DNA of 39,480 bases, from positions 1 to 39,480 of the IMG/VR virus record IMGVR_UViG_3300037829_000176; one strand, 5' to 3'. Shown piece after piece: positions 29,534 through 39,135 of the stretch. A model generated the notes under the pieces. The model ran no database searches, was not told where the DNA came from, and saw only the letters and a list, made by a program, of their open reading frames with translations. The stretch is from a virus. The position numbers were made by a program, and so were the translations under genes. Positions within the stretch are counted from its first letter, which is position 1; each line of letters opens with the position of its first letter.

Positions 29534-32500
29534 TTAAAGTGGGCAATCACAATTTACAAATTCAACATCTACAAGAAGTCCACTTGCGCCATTAGTTGCC
29601 CAATAACTTTGTTCTGCAACACAAATTTGTGAGCTAGTTCCGGCAGGAATGGTTTCAGTAATAACTTCTCCCTCACCACATACAAATATTCCTGTTAAAT
29701 CAACTGAAACAGCATTATTATTTGTTACATTAACAGTATAACATTCTGCACAACAATTGCATTCATTTATATTATTAATAATCAATAAAGGATTATCTGA
29801 TATTATTGATTGAGCGCACAAAAATAATCCATTATTAGCTTTTATTTCTTGGTCTATGTGAATAATGCCATCACAATCTGTTACAGAATATATAATAACA
29901 TCGACAAGAGAAGGGTTATAAATATAATAAGTAGAACAACATATTCCATCACAACCGCAATCATTATTTGTAAAATCTAAGTTTTCAATAAATTCAATTC
30001 CGTCAGAAATAATAAAGTATCCTAAATCAATAAATGGAGTGATGCATCGTTGAATAGTGGTTAAAGCATCAATTGAAATAATAACATCAGATTCATTTTC
30101 ACAATCAAGCATACCTGTAAATTCTATATCTCTTTCTCCTGTATTTTCAATAGTAAAGTCTATGCATTCGTCTCCACAACAAAAACATCCTAAATACATA
30201 TAAGTAAAAGTTGGCTCTCTCATCTCTGCAGGAAAATCTCTAGCACATATAAATAGCGCTCCATAAGCAGGGAAATCATATCCATAAGTTCCTTCATCTC
30301 CAATTATAGCATTATTTCCATTGCAATCAACATATCCAATTGAACTCCATATTCGAGAATTATTATTTACAACAAGCCAAGACCCACAATTACAAGGGGG
30401 AGGAGTATAACAATCTGTACAAGCAGTTATACAATCTTCTGCACTAAAACATAACTCTACAGCTGTACTTTGCCTTAAATCCCAAATTAAATATAAGAAA
30501 TTATTTAAAGCAGGAGTAGTAAAAGTTCCTTTCCATTGAGTTACACTTGGTTGTGTAAGTGGAGTTATATCTGTAGCAACAGATAAAAGTGTTGTAATAT
30601 CTATTTGATTGTTTTGATAAAATGTATTGCTTGTGTGATATAAAAATTTATTAGGAGGACCATCAAAGTCATCAGTACCTATTTTATTTGTATATAGATT
30701 TGTATCTACTCCGGGATATGGAAAACTTCCTTGACCCCAAAAACCTGCGTCAATATTATAATATGATACAAGAGGATTGGAACTTGGTAAAGCAAAATTA
30801 ACTTGATTGCTCTGTAGTGGTGATGAATATGGTATTAAAGGGTCAAAATAATTATATTGATTATGTATAAACATTCCCGCATTTGAACCATCAGTAATTA
30901 CTACTTGAACTAAAAATATTTCAATACATTCTTGACATTGATTATCAACATTAAAAGTAACAATTGCGTTTGGTGCAATAGTAATAACAATTTGCAATTC
31001 AAGTACAAGGGGATTATTTACACTATAAGGAACGCTTATTGTTCCAACTCCATTAATACTATTTGATATTGTAGTTCCATCATAAGTAACATCTAAAGTA
31101 ATTAAACCTGAAGATGGGTCACCTGAAGGTAAATTAAATGTTGTTAATACAATATTTCCATCTGCAATACAATTAGTTAACTTTACGCAATAGCTTATTA
31201 CTCTTTCAGGTTTATCTGTATTATCTATATTAAATGAATTTATTTGACCACACCCAAAGCAATCTATTATATTTGGTATCTCTATATCATTACTTGTTAG
31301 TACATACTCATTCATATATGGGTCATAACCACCAAGTTTCTGTGTAGTTTGAGCATTAATAAACTCATCTCTAAACCAAGTTCTCATTCCAAATTCAGAC
31401 ACTACTTGTAGTTGGTCGCTTTTCATTGAATCACCTTGAATGTGAATTACAGCACCTCTCTTTGTATCAGTAAAATATCTATCAGCACCCCATTGAACAT
31501 AACTTTCAGGATTATGGCTTATTCCATATTTTTCAGTTCTTGCAATTTGAGTTCCTAATACTTCAGGAACTACAGTCAATGCTCTACCTGCCGAAGCATC
31601 TGACAATAAATTCTTACCTGCTAATACATATGATATCTTATCTTCTTGAATACATAGCACATCTGTTTCTCTACCATCTAAAACATATATATATCCAAAG
31701 GAAGACTCTAAATATTTATAATTTAAAAGTCCTAAATTAAACTCATTTAATTTGTTTAAGTTTGTTTCAGGGTTATATATGCCACTATATGTTATATCTG
31801 AAAATCTATGTGCTTCTTTATAATCTTGAGCAGAAACAGATGTAACTCTTTCTCCAAGATTAAATTCTCTTCCTACTATTGAATCTCTAACCTTATAACT
31901 TTCAACTCCATTTCCAAAAGAAAAACAATTAAAGAAACCTGTGTCTATAATTGCAGGTTGACCTAAAGCAAAGTCTTGGTTAGCTATATTTCCATCGTGT
32001 TCTCCTGTAGTAGGATTTATAACAAATGATAAATTATTTTCAAAAAACACATCGGGCAAAGCATCTATTGGAAGTGTTTCAAATATAAACTCAGGTCCTA
32101 TTGTAGTTCTTTGTAATGAAAAATATAGTTTTGCTATTGACTTATAACTAGCGGGAGAACAATCTTCAGTACCCGACATATGGAAAGTTAACATATTATT
32201 AGCAGGGTCACGATTTATATATAGTTTCATAACATTACTAGATATACTACTTGTAACAAGAGTATTCATCGCAGCAATACTTAAGCCAAATACTCCATTA
32301 AATGTTATAGACATATTTATTTCTTGTAAAGCATTAAAAGTAGACATAATAGCCGTTTGATTTGCTAAAAACCAACTTTCCAAACTAGCATAAGATTGAG
32401 TCGCAGTAAAATAAGAGTAAGCGTTAGCTCCATTTATTTCTCTTTTTCCACAACCACCTATTGGTTTTCTATAAGTATATAACAGAATTCCTATTGTAGA

Positions 32501-34867
32501 CCCAACAGGAACATCAAAGTCTGTGTATGTTAATGCAGGAGGAACAGGAAAAGCAGGGTCTGACCAACTCACTCTTGTAGTAGCCAATGAAGTTAAATCA
32601 GAAGTTCCAACAGAGTATTCATTATAAATTGGAATAGGACTAACCTGCGATTCAAAATTACCTGCTTCTAAACGCATATACACTCCTTCAATAAGAAATG
32701 TCGCATCTTTTTGTTTTGCTATTTTTTCTAAAACAGTTGTATATAAACAACTTTCAGTTGGTCCACTTGAATCTTTTTTTACAATAAGCCTGTCTCCAAC
32801 CTCAACTTTTTGCATATTTTCACCCTCAAGTAAAAACCAAAATAAACTATCTACATCTTGAACTACAAGAGTTGAGTATATTGTTTGATATCCTTCTTGG
32901 TCAGGTTTTATTACAAACTTATATCTTGTTGCCCAATATGGAGCTATTTGTGATACAGGTATAGTGACTTGTATTGAGTTTTTATTTGGTGATGATGAGC
33001 AAGGGGTGTAAACCGCATTTAATGGGCTTACAAGAGCTGTTGATGAACGTAAAAAATCATCCATATAAACAATTCCTATCTCATATCCTCTATTGCTATG
33101 TAAGCTTCTTGCGTTCCCAAGTTTATTAAATGTTACGATACTATTTACTATACTATAATATTCATACGCATAAGTTCCAAGATTATTTACATCTTCATAT
33201 TGCATTGCAACTAATTGCAAGTCAATATAAGTGTTTAAATTAGATGCTATTATTGCTATAGGTTCGTCTATAGCAGTAATACCTGAAGCTCTTTTTTGCC
33301 ATCCACTAGCTTGATTCGTAGGTATATCACAATTAAAATAATCTGTAAGTGTACTTCCATCACAAGAAGTAGGGGTTGCAGGAATAGGGTCATATACAGG
33401 AAGTATATTTATAAGTGTTCCTACCCATTCTTGAAATTCAGCACTTTGAGACAAAGCATATGGACTTACATAATTTTGAGCAAGAGTAAATGTTAATGAA
33501 GTACTTGTATTCCCTGTTTGTGTTGTAGGTTGTGTTCCTCCTGTATAACTATGGTGTGTAAAGTCTAAGTTAACTTGTATTGTAGCTCCAACTATTAAAG
33601 TTGTATTATAATTTGGACCAAAAGAAGCAAAATCTATTCTTAAAATAGAATTAGGCACACTATGACTTCCATCTATAGTGTAAACAGAAGTTTGAGCACT
33701 TGAGTCTAAAGCCTCTGATGCTATATCTTCTTGTATTAACTTTGCTTCATATGTAAGTTGTAATGTTTGTCCATTAAGTGATATCAAATCATATCCTTCA
33801 ACATAGTTTCCATACATAATTCTATTGCCCATAAGCGTTTGAGCTTGAGCAAATCTTGGGACATTATCATATAACCTTAATAACTCAGCTTCAGGTAAAA
33901 CAGTAAAGATTTTACTATTGTCAAATGTTAAAGTTTTATATGTATCATTTGGAATACCTAAGTCTGCCTTATTTTGTTTCTCAATTATTTTTATTATATT
34001 GCTTTCCGATTGCTTAAATAATAAGTCTATTCCTAAAACAAGAGAGTTTCCTGTCCAATAAGTGACTTGACAAGCATTGAATGCATTTATCATTCCCTCA
34101 TTCAAATATGCCTCAATAGTTAATTCAAATCCATTTGGCGTAAAAGCAATGTCAGACCATTGAGATGTAGCTGAGTATTCACCATCGGCATATAAATATC
34201 TATAAGCAAATGATATAAACCTCTCCTCCATAAAATTCTGTTCTCCTTGAGTATTTACTAACTGCACAGTTGGAGATTCTACAGGTGGTCTTTTAATTAC
34301 AAGTAATGACTCTTCAAGTAGTAATGCTGCAGGAATACTACCCGCATCAATAAACCCTACAGGTATAGCATAACTTCTATTTATATTTATTGACCTTGGA
34401 GCATTATAGTTATCTGTAAAAAACAATAACTCTTCTATTTTATTTACTCCTGTAATTAAATATTGAGGATTAAAATTTAATGTTGTATCTACACCACCAC
34501 CATTATCTATGGCAATAACATGATACGTTAAAGAAAGTGTATTTGTATTGAATGAAACAATTAAATCAAGTTTACCTGTAGCACCTAATGGAAAACTAGG
34601 GTCATGTACAAACCAATAAATAGTTTCTATTGAACCATCTTCGTATGCACCAATGCATCTAGCATCTACACTTAATAATGTATTTTCAAATCTTAAAGTT
34701 GTAAGTGAAATATTACCTTTTGTATTTTCAATAACTCCAAATTCAGAATTTTCTGTCGAACCCATTCTGATATTCATTGCATCAATATACTCCCCATTAG
34801 GGACAACTCTCTCATCGAAAGTTTTATTCATCTTACCTGCAACAAAATTTCTAGTAAACTTTGGCAT
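29534..34867 (-). CDS. Tail hub/stabilization protein with a Cys-rich four-repeat C-terminus (1777 aa)
   Basis: The N-terminus FTRNFVAGKMNKTFDERVVP, then NGEYIDAMNIRMGSTE and GVIENTKGN is a strongly conserved opening of large tail proteins in crAss-like and marine Bacteroidota phages. A propeller-like or hub body follows (about 1-900), then beta-rich segments up to ~1480. The last ~295 residues (from about 1483) are four repeats of 67-81 residues, each with paired Cys clusters and a central (D)C-x-G-type turn. The C-terminal part is a plausible receptor-binding region; that role is inference. Length exceeds typical hubs because of the C-terminal modules. It begins 1 bp after the ring protein gene. 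Confidence 0.75.
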   Translation of the reverse strand: MPKFTRNFVAGKMNKTFDERVVPNGEYIDAMNIRMGSTENSEFGVIENTKGNISLTTLRFENTLLSVDARCIGAYEDGSIETIYWFVHDPSFPLGATGKLDLIVSFNTNTLSLTYHVIAIDNGGGVDTTLNFNPQYLITGVNKIEELLFFTDNYNAPRSININRSYAIPVGFIDAGSIPAALLLEESLLVIKRPPVESPTVQLVNTQGEQNFMEERFISFAYRYLYADGEYSATSQWSDIAFTPNGFELTIEAYLNEGMINAFNACQVTYWTGNSLVLGIDLLFKQSESNIIKIIEKQNKADLGIPNDTYKTLTFDNSKIFTVLPEAELLRLYDNVPRFAQAQTLMGNRIMYGNYVEGYDLISLNGQTLQLTYEAKLIQEDIASEALDSSAQTSVYTIDGSHSVPNSILRIDFASFGPNYNTTLIVGATIQVNLDFTHHSYTGGTQPTTQTGNTSTSLTFTLAQNYVSPYALSQSAEFQEWVGTLINILPVYDPIPATPTSCDGSTLTDYFNCDIPTNQASGWQKRASGITAIDEPIAIIASNLNTYIDLQLVAMQYEDVNNLGTYAYEYYSIVNSIVTFNKLGNARSLHSNRGYEIGIVYMDDFLRSSTALVSPLNAVYTPCSSSPNKNSIQVTIPVSQIAPYWATRYKFVIKPDQEGYQTIYSTLVVQDVDSLFWFLLEGENMQKVEVGDRLIVKKDSSGPTESCLYTTVLEKIAKQKDATFLIEGVYMRLEAGNFESQVSPIPIYNEYSVGTSDLTSLATTRVSWSDPAFPVPPALTYTDFDVPVGSTIGILLYTYRKPIGGCGKREINGANAYSYFTATQSYASLESWFLANQTAIMSTFNALQEINMSITFNGVFGLSIAAMNTLVTSSISSNVMKLYINRDPANNMLTFHMSGTEDCSPASYKSIAKLYFSLQRTTIGPEFIFETLPIDALPDVFFENNLSFVINPTTGEHDGNIANQDFALGQPAIIDTGFFNCFSFGNGVESYKVRDSIVGREFNLGERVTSVSAQDYKEAHRFSDITYSGIYNPETNLNKLNEFNLGLLNYKYLESSFGYIYVLDGRETDVLCIQEDKISYVLAGKNLLSDASAGRALTVVPEVLGTQIARTEKYGISHNPESYVQWGADRYFTDTKRGAVIHIQGDSMKSDQLQVVSEFGMRTWFRDEFINAQTTQKLGGYDPYMNEYVLTSNDIEIPNIIDCFGCGQINSFNIDNTDKPERVISYCVKLTNCIADGNIVLTTFNLPSGDPSSGLITLDVTYDGTTISNSINGVGTISVPYSVNNPLVLELQIVITIAPNAIVTFNVDNQCQECIEIFLVQVVITDGSNAGMFIHNQYNYFDPLIPYSSPLQSNQVNFALPSSNPLVSYYNIDAGFWGQGSFPYPGVDTNLYTNKIGTDDFDGPPNKFLYHTSNTFYQNNQIDITTLLSVATDITPLTQPSVTQWKGTFTTPALNNFLYLIWDLRQSTAVELCFSAEDCITACTDCYTPPPCNCGSWLVVNNNSRIWSSIGYVDCNGNNAIIGDEGTYGYDFPAYGALFICARDFPAEMREPTFTYMYLGCFCCGDECIDFTIENTGERDIEFTGMLDCENESDVIISIDALTTIQRCITPFIDLGYFIISDGIEFIENLDFTNNDCGCDGICCSTYYIYNPSLVDVIIYSVTDCDGIIHIDQEIKANNGLFLCAQSIISDNPLLIINNINECNCCAECYTVNVTNNNAVSVDLTGIFVCGEGEVITETIPAGTSSQICVAEQSYWATNGASGLLVDVEFVNCDCPL

Positions 34868-34868
34868 A

Positions 34869-35792
34869 TTATTTTAAGATTTTATCTAATCCCCTTAAAT
34901 TCATTAAAAGTCTACCGGGATGAATATTGCTTATTCTTATTTTTGCATTTCTTAATAATGCTTGCTTATCTTTTTTAGCTCTTTGAATAATGTACTCTTG
35001 AACACCAAATTTAGAATTTAGAATTTCATATTTCACAGAAGCATAAACATATGCCTCAAATAGTTTATTTATAGTAATTAAAGAATTATCTCCATTTTCC
35101 ATTCCATCAGAAACATATTCAAGAATACATAATCTCTCAGACATTCCTGAGTCAAAATTAATAACCCCTGATTTTTTATCTATTGTAAATGTAGGATTGG
35201 CATTTGCCGTTTCTGTATTTAATCCAAATCTTGCACCTATAGCATAATCAAAATACCAATGACCATCTACATTATATCCCATTTGTCCATTAAATTGGCT
35301 TGCTTGGTTTAAGTATATTGACTTCTTTGTCCCTGTAATTCTATCAAAATCTATTTGAGAATACTGAGGAGAAAGAGCATTACCATCTTGGTCAAATAAT
35401 ATATTTGAAAGGTTATCTTGAAGATATGCTTTTGATGAAAGCGTTTGAATGTTCTCACTTAATGGTCTTAATAAACCATTTTCATATACAGATATTCTTA
35501 CCCAATTAACATAGTCAGAAGGTAAAATATATCTTAATGTATTTGGAACATTTAATTCCAATATTTTTATTTCTTTAAATGCGTCATAGTTTAACTCTTG
35601 AACTGCACGTTTTGCATGGAACAATATCTTATATCTTTCTTCGTTGTTTACTAAAGAATGATTTCCTGAGTACATTAAAAGAAAGTTAGTTACTATATCA
35701 GCTAAACTAACATATTGATACGAACCCCAATTTAAGTCTTCAGGTACATTTCCATTATTCTCATAATATTCATACTGTGATATATACGCCAT
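34869..35792 (-). CDS. Connector/ring protein (307 aa)
   Basis: The segments NWGSYQYVSLADIVTNFLLMYSG, then RYKILFHAKRAVQELNYDAFKEIK and PSDYVNWVRISVYENG match a family always found next to the tail hub in crAss-like and related phages. Its members are called tail tubular or ring proteins. It would extend the neck or tail tube under the portal. The FHAKRxxQELNYDxxKEIK segment is the most diagnostic. Four nucleotides of non-coding sequence or less separate it from its neighbours' frames, which suggests coordinated translation with the hub gene. Assigning a specific ring number would need structural comparison. Confidence 0.7.
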   Translation of the reverse strand: MAYISQYEYYENNGNVPEDLNWGSYQYVSLADIVTNFLLMYSGNHSLVNNEERYKILFHAKRAVQELNYDAFKEIKILELNVPNTLRYILPSDYVNWVRISVYENGLLRPLSENIQTLSSKAYLQDNLSNILFDQDGNALSPQYSQIDFDRITGTKKSIYLNQASQFNGQMGYNVDGHWYFDYAIGARFGLNTETANANPTFTIDKKSGVINFDSGMSERLCILEYVSDGMENGDNSLITINKLFEAYVYASVKYEILNSKFGVQEYIIQRAKKDKQALLRNAKIRISNIHPGRLLMNLRGLDKILK

Positions 35793-35802
35793 GTTTTATA
35801 TA

Positions 35803-36768
35803 TTATGGTATTTGTGCATTGTTTTCCATCTCTTCTTGCTTTCCAAATTGAACAGGCAGTGGCTCTCTAATTGATATACCACAATATTGAAGTATCTTAA
35901 CAACTAATGAAGTTTCATTTTGCATTCCTATTTCAAAATCTTGATAATCAAGTTGTGATTGGTCGAATACAGGTTCACCATTTGCTAAAGATATAAATGT
36001 CCATTTAGGTACTTTAGGATATCTAAAGTAAGTAGCTTCAACTTGCAATGGTAAGTTTATAATACTTGATGGATAAAAAGTTATTAAGTCACCTGTTTGA
36101 GTATATGCGGGATAGTTAACAGATGGCGATGTGATAGGTGACATATTTAATAATGTTATCTTTCCTGCTGTAACTTTTTCCGCTTCATTTTGAACTGAAG
36201 TATCAACAATCCTATAAGACTCAGGCACTAATGTAAATATATTTGCAGAAAGACCTAGTATTGTAGCACTTACAGATGTTACTGTAGCTGTTACCATTGG
36301 AGCAACTGAAGTATTAGTTACAATATCTCCAACTGAAACTCCTGCTAAAGAAAAATTAGCTAATGAATCTATTAATTGTGATGCAACAACAGATGTGTTT
36401 ACACCACTTGTGAGTATTTTAGAGTAGCACAATACTTTATTTATTAAATACTCTTCATCTCCTGTGGTTACTAAAGATGGGAGATAATATATATTTGATA
36501 AAGCAGTAGTTACTGATGTGTTTGTTAATGAGTTCGTTACTATAAACTCCTCTATTTGTTCAGAATAAGATTTTCCAAAATCGGCATAATCTGTTCCTGA
36601 TGCTCTAGCATTTTCTTTGTTTATAATTGTATTGTAATCAGAAAAATATTTCATAAATAATTCTAATTGTGCTTGTTGGGCATACAAATTAAAATCAGAT
36701 GGAGAAATATATCCGTAGTTATTTTTATTTAAAATAGCAATTACAGTATTCCTTACAGAGTTTATCAT
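35803..36768 (-). CDS. Connector/ring or tail-completion protein (321 aa)
   Basis: It begins MINSVRNTVIAILNKNNYGYISPSD, then FNLYAQQAQLELFMKYF. This N-terminal pattern (VRxxVxxxLNKxxxGYISPxxFNxxAxxAQxxxF) is common in neck-region proteins of these phages. The middle contains a beta-rich Ser/Thr/Val insertion (about 100-180), and the C-terminus NEPVFDQSQLDYQDFEIG is followed by a helix. The gene has a candidate promoter directly before its start and a terminator just upstream of that, so it probably opens the second virion transcript. Confidence 0.65.
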   Translation of the reverse strand: MINSVRNTVIAILNKNNYGYISPSDFNLYAQQAQLELFMKYFSDYNTIINKENARASGTDYADFGKSYSEQIEEFIVTNSLTNTSVTTALSNIYYLPSLVTTGDEEYLINKVLCYSKILTSGVNTSVVASQLIDSLANFSLAGVSVGDIVTNTSVAPMVTATVTSVSATILGLSANIFTLVPESYRIVDTSVQNEAEKVTAGKITLLNMSPITSPSVNYPAYTQTGDLITFYPSSIINLPLQVEATYFRYPKVPKWTFISLANGEPVFDQSQLDYQDFEIGMQNETSLVVKILQYCGISIREPLPVQFGKQEEMENNAQIP

Positions 36769-36772
36769 ACTA

Positions 36773-36780
36773 CAAAGATA
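36773..36780 (-). promoter_or_regulatory. Minus-strand promoter box TATCTTTG next to the ring-protein start
   Basis: On the minus strand the 12-mer TATCTTTGTAGT ends on the base before the last of the ATG context: the box (36780 to 36773) lies 4 bp upstream of the ATG at 36768. It is immediately downstream of the terminator T-tract at 36783-36790. Confidence 0.65.
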
Positions 36781-36782
36781 AT

Positions 36783-36811
36783 AAAAAAAAAGGCACTCTA
36801 TTAAAGTGCCT
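36783..36811 (-). terminator. Intrinsic terminator before the ring-protein gene
   Basis: AGGCACT (36791-36797) and AGTGCCT (36805-36811) form a perfect 7-bp stem. On the minus strand it is followed by eight T residues (complement of 36783-36790). It ends transcripts coming from the 248-residue gene. Confidence 0.85.
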
Positions 36812-36855
36812 CTTTGTTTTAAAATTACTTGCTATTAAGTAGCCGTAACTACTAA

Positions 36856-37602
36856 TTATTTTAAACTTATTTCTAAGAACTTTAAAACCTCAAGGCCTTC
36901 ATCTGACTTCAAGAATAAAGCAACTGTTTCATATGGGTCTTCACCAAATGGTATACCCATCATTTTCTTCTTATTGCTCTTTGTATTAAACCATACTTCT
37001 CTTTGTCCATTTCTAAATTGCAATAAATTATGAGCAAAAAATAATTGTACGTTTGACTGTAATTTAAGTAAAGGGTCATTAAGTATTTCTAAAAATGACC
37101 TAGGTTCTTTTTTAGCATATATTAATACATCTCTACGCAATTCTGCAGTTGATACATTTGTAACATCTTTTTGAAACATTACTCTACTTACTACTTCAAG
37201 TTGCTCAATGCTTAATTGTCTTGCTTCAATTAATGCGTCTACTTCAAAGTTTAAATCTTCAATTTCTTTTGCAGCATCAACTGTTTTGTTTACTTCTACA
37301 AAAGAATTTCCATTTAATGGATGATAATGTAGAAATTGTTGTAACACGGGATTTGTTCTTGGAACAGTTAAAAACCCATCATCAAAGATTATTGGTTCAA
37401 GAAGAAAGTTTCCGTCTTGCTCATCTTCGAATGGTGATTTTTGATTTCTTGCATATCGCAAAGGTCTGTTAATGTTTTTTTCTTCATCAAAATAAAGAAG
37501 TGGGTATCTAGATGTGTTTCTAGATGGCAACGTAAAAGATATTGGCGTTGCATCGCTTTTTAATTTGTAGGTCTTATCTACTGATGTTGTGTTTGTTTTC
37601 AT
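36856..37602 (-). CDS. Conserved head-associated protein (248 aa)
   Basis: Contains LPSRNTSRYPLLYFDEEKNINRPL, then RYARNQKSPFEDEQDGN and EPIIFDDGFLTV. Similar openings (LPxRNTxxxPLxYFDEExxxNRxLRYAxNQxSPFxDEQ) I recall beside capsid genes in crAss-like and environmental Bacteroidota phages. The middle is a helix-rich region (NFEVDALIEARQLSIEQLEVV) and the end is GEDPYETVALFLKSDEGLEVL. The role in the head or in packaging is not known. It lies between two terminators, one after the capsid gene and one before the ring-protein gene, so its level may differ from both. Confidence 0.7.
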   Translation of the reverse strand: MKTNTTSVDKTYKLKSDATPISFTLPSRNTSRYPLLYFDEEKNINRPLRYARNQKSPFEDEQDGNFLLEPIIFDDGFLTVPRTNPVLQQFLHYHPLNGNSFVEVNKTVDAAKEIEDLNFEVDALIEARQLSIEQLEVVSRVMFQKDVTNVSTAELRRDVLIYAKKEPRSFLEILNDPLLKLQSNVQLFFAHNLLQFRNGQREVWFNTKSNKKKMMGIPFGEDPYETVALFLKSDEGLEVLKFLEISLK

Positions 37603-37625
37603 TTTATTTAATTTAAGTTGTTACT

Positions 37626-37658
37626 AAAAAATAGAGAGGAACACTGATGTCCCTCTCT
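37626..37658 (-). terminator. Intrinsic terminator after the capsid gene
   Basis: The minus-strand RNA AGAGAGGGACA pairs with UGUUCCUCUCU (37658-37648 with 37643-37633) over 11 bp with one G-U. The loop is 4 nt, and a run of T residues follows (complement of 37626-37630). It lies 19 bp after the capsid stop and should favour a short capsid-only message. Confidence 0.85.
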
Positions 37659-37676
37659 TGATTTAATCATTTGTTA

Positions 37677-39116
37677 TTATGCTCCGTAACGGAATAATAC
37701 AAAGTTATTCGCACCTAAAGTACAAACAGCACGCTCAGATAAGAAGTTAACTTCCATTGCATCTAAGTCACTAGTTTGAGCACCTCCGGCTGAACCTGTA
37801 ATCCAAGTCTTATATTTTCTATCTTCTGCTTCTGAAGCACGATATCTAACATGTAAGAAAGGTCGCTTTGCATTTTTACCCATAACTTGGTCATATACAT
37901 TAGTTGAACCTGCAGGAACTAAAAGTCCTGTAATGTTCCCTGATGCAGTTGCACCTGTAGGCATAGAACCACGCATTGTTGGGTCATTTAAGTATTTCCA
38001 ATCAGTCTTGTAGAAATCATAACCTCTTCGGAATCCTGTAAAGCCTAAGTTTAAAGCCATGTCTTTGTCATTGTCAAATAGACCATAAGAAGTGCCACCT
38101 ACTCCATAAGAGTTTTGTGCTGCTAACATATCGTCAACGTCAAATCCAAAATCACGATTAACAAATAGTACGTTTTCTTCAATAGCACCTTGCTTATCTA
38201 AACGAGATATAACAGTGTCCCAATCAGCAAGAGTTGTTGGATTACCACCACCCCATACATTTCCGCGACTATTTACTACATAGAAAACACCTTCTGAACC
38301 TTTATTACCGGCTGAAGCATATGTTGTTTGTAGTGCAACACCTGAAGCTGCACCCGCAGGAACTGCTTCTACCATTGCTGTTTCAAGATAGTCCTCAAAA
38401 CGTAAACGAGTTTCATGCTCTGATTTCAAGTACCAAAGGTATCCTGAAGCACCATTCTCAGTAGTTACTTCAACCCAACCAATTTGAGCCATGTCTGAAC
38501 CATTTACTGCATACTTATCTTTGATGATAATTGGTGAATTTGAGAAAATAGTATCTTCAGCTTCCAAAGAACCTGTCATTCCATTTGTTCCTTTTTTAAA
38601 TTCTGAACCATATACCCAAATAGAACAAGTTGAAGCAGCAGCAAATGCTTGACCACCTTGCTCATAATAAGCTACTGTAATAGTATAAGTAGGACCTGCT
38701 CCTGCAGGTGCAACAATAACGATTCCTTTATTTGATAATCCCGTAGCATTATCATAAATCATAACTGTTTGACCTAAACGGATTGCAATAGTGTTTCCTG
38801 AAGTAATTGTAGCATCTGTAATAGTGTATACAGACTGAGTAGCAGCAGCAGCAGCAGTTACAACACAATTTGTATATTTAGTGTGTAGACGACCTTGTTC
38901 TGCCCATTTAATCATGTCTGAGTTTGACGGCATCTCTGCTCCTACCATACGCAAGAATGAAGATACTGTACGATTACCATAACGCTCAAATTCTTTCTCA
39001 TAAGTATCAGGAAGATACTGAGTTAAGAAGTTGAAGTTAGTAATGTAGTTTGTTGATAATGGAACTTGCTCCGAACTAGGAGAAAGACCAAAAGTTGGTG
39101 TTGATAATATTGACAT
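37677..39116 (-). CDS. Major capsid protein, HK97-type (479 aa)
   Basis: The opening STPTFGLSPSSEQVPLSTN, then NFLTQYLPDTYEKEFERYGNRT and SFLRMVGAEMPSNSDMIKWAEQGRLH is the diagnostic N-terminal arm of crAss-like and related capsid proteins. The later NVLFVNRDFGFDVDDMLA-like region, DFYKTDWKYLNDPTMRG and the terminal ERAVCTLGANNFVLFRYGA also fit. Residues ~95-180 hold a beta-rich inserted domain (TIAIRLGQTVMIYDNAT, AGAGPTYTITVAYYEQGG). Codon use is more GC- and C-ending than in neighbours, as expected of a highly expressed gene. It is followed by a strong terminator and preceded by the assembly gene. Confidence 0.85.
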   Translation of the reverse strand: MSILSTPTFGLSPSSEQVPLSTNYITNFNFLTQYLPDTYEKEFERYGNRTVSSFLRMVGAEMPSNSDMIKWAEQGRLHTKYTNCVVTAAAAATQSVYTITDATITSGNTIAIRLGQTVMIYDNATGLSNKGIVIVAPAGAGPTYTITVAYYEQGGQAFAAASTCSIWVYGSEFKKGTNGMTGSLEAEDTIFSNSPIIIKDKYAVNGSDMAQIGWVEVTTENGASGYLWYLKSEHETRLRFEDYLETAMVEAVPAGAASGVALQTTYASAGNKGSEGVFYVVNSRGNVWGGGNPTTLADWDTVISRLDKQGAIEENVLFVNRDFGFDVDDMLAAQNSYGVGGTSYGLFDNDKDMALNLGFTGFRRGYDFYKTDWKYLNDPTMRGSMPTGATASGNITGLLVPAGSTNVYDQVMGKNAKRPFLHVRYRASEAEDRKYKTWITGSAGGAQTSDLDAMEVNFLSERAVCTLGANNFVLFRYGA

Positions 39117-39135
39117 TTTTTTTTGTTTTTAGTTT

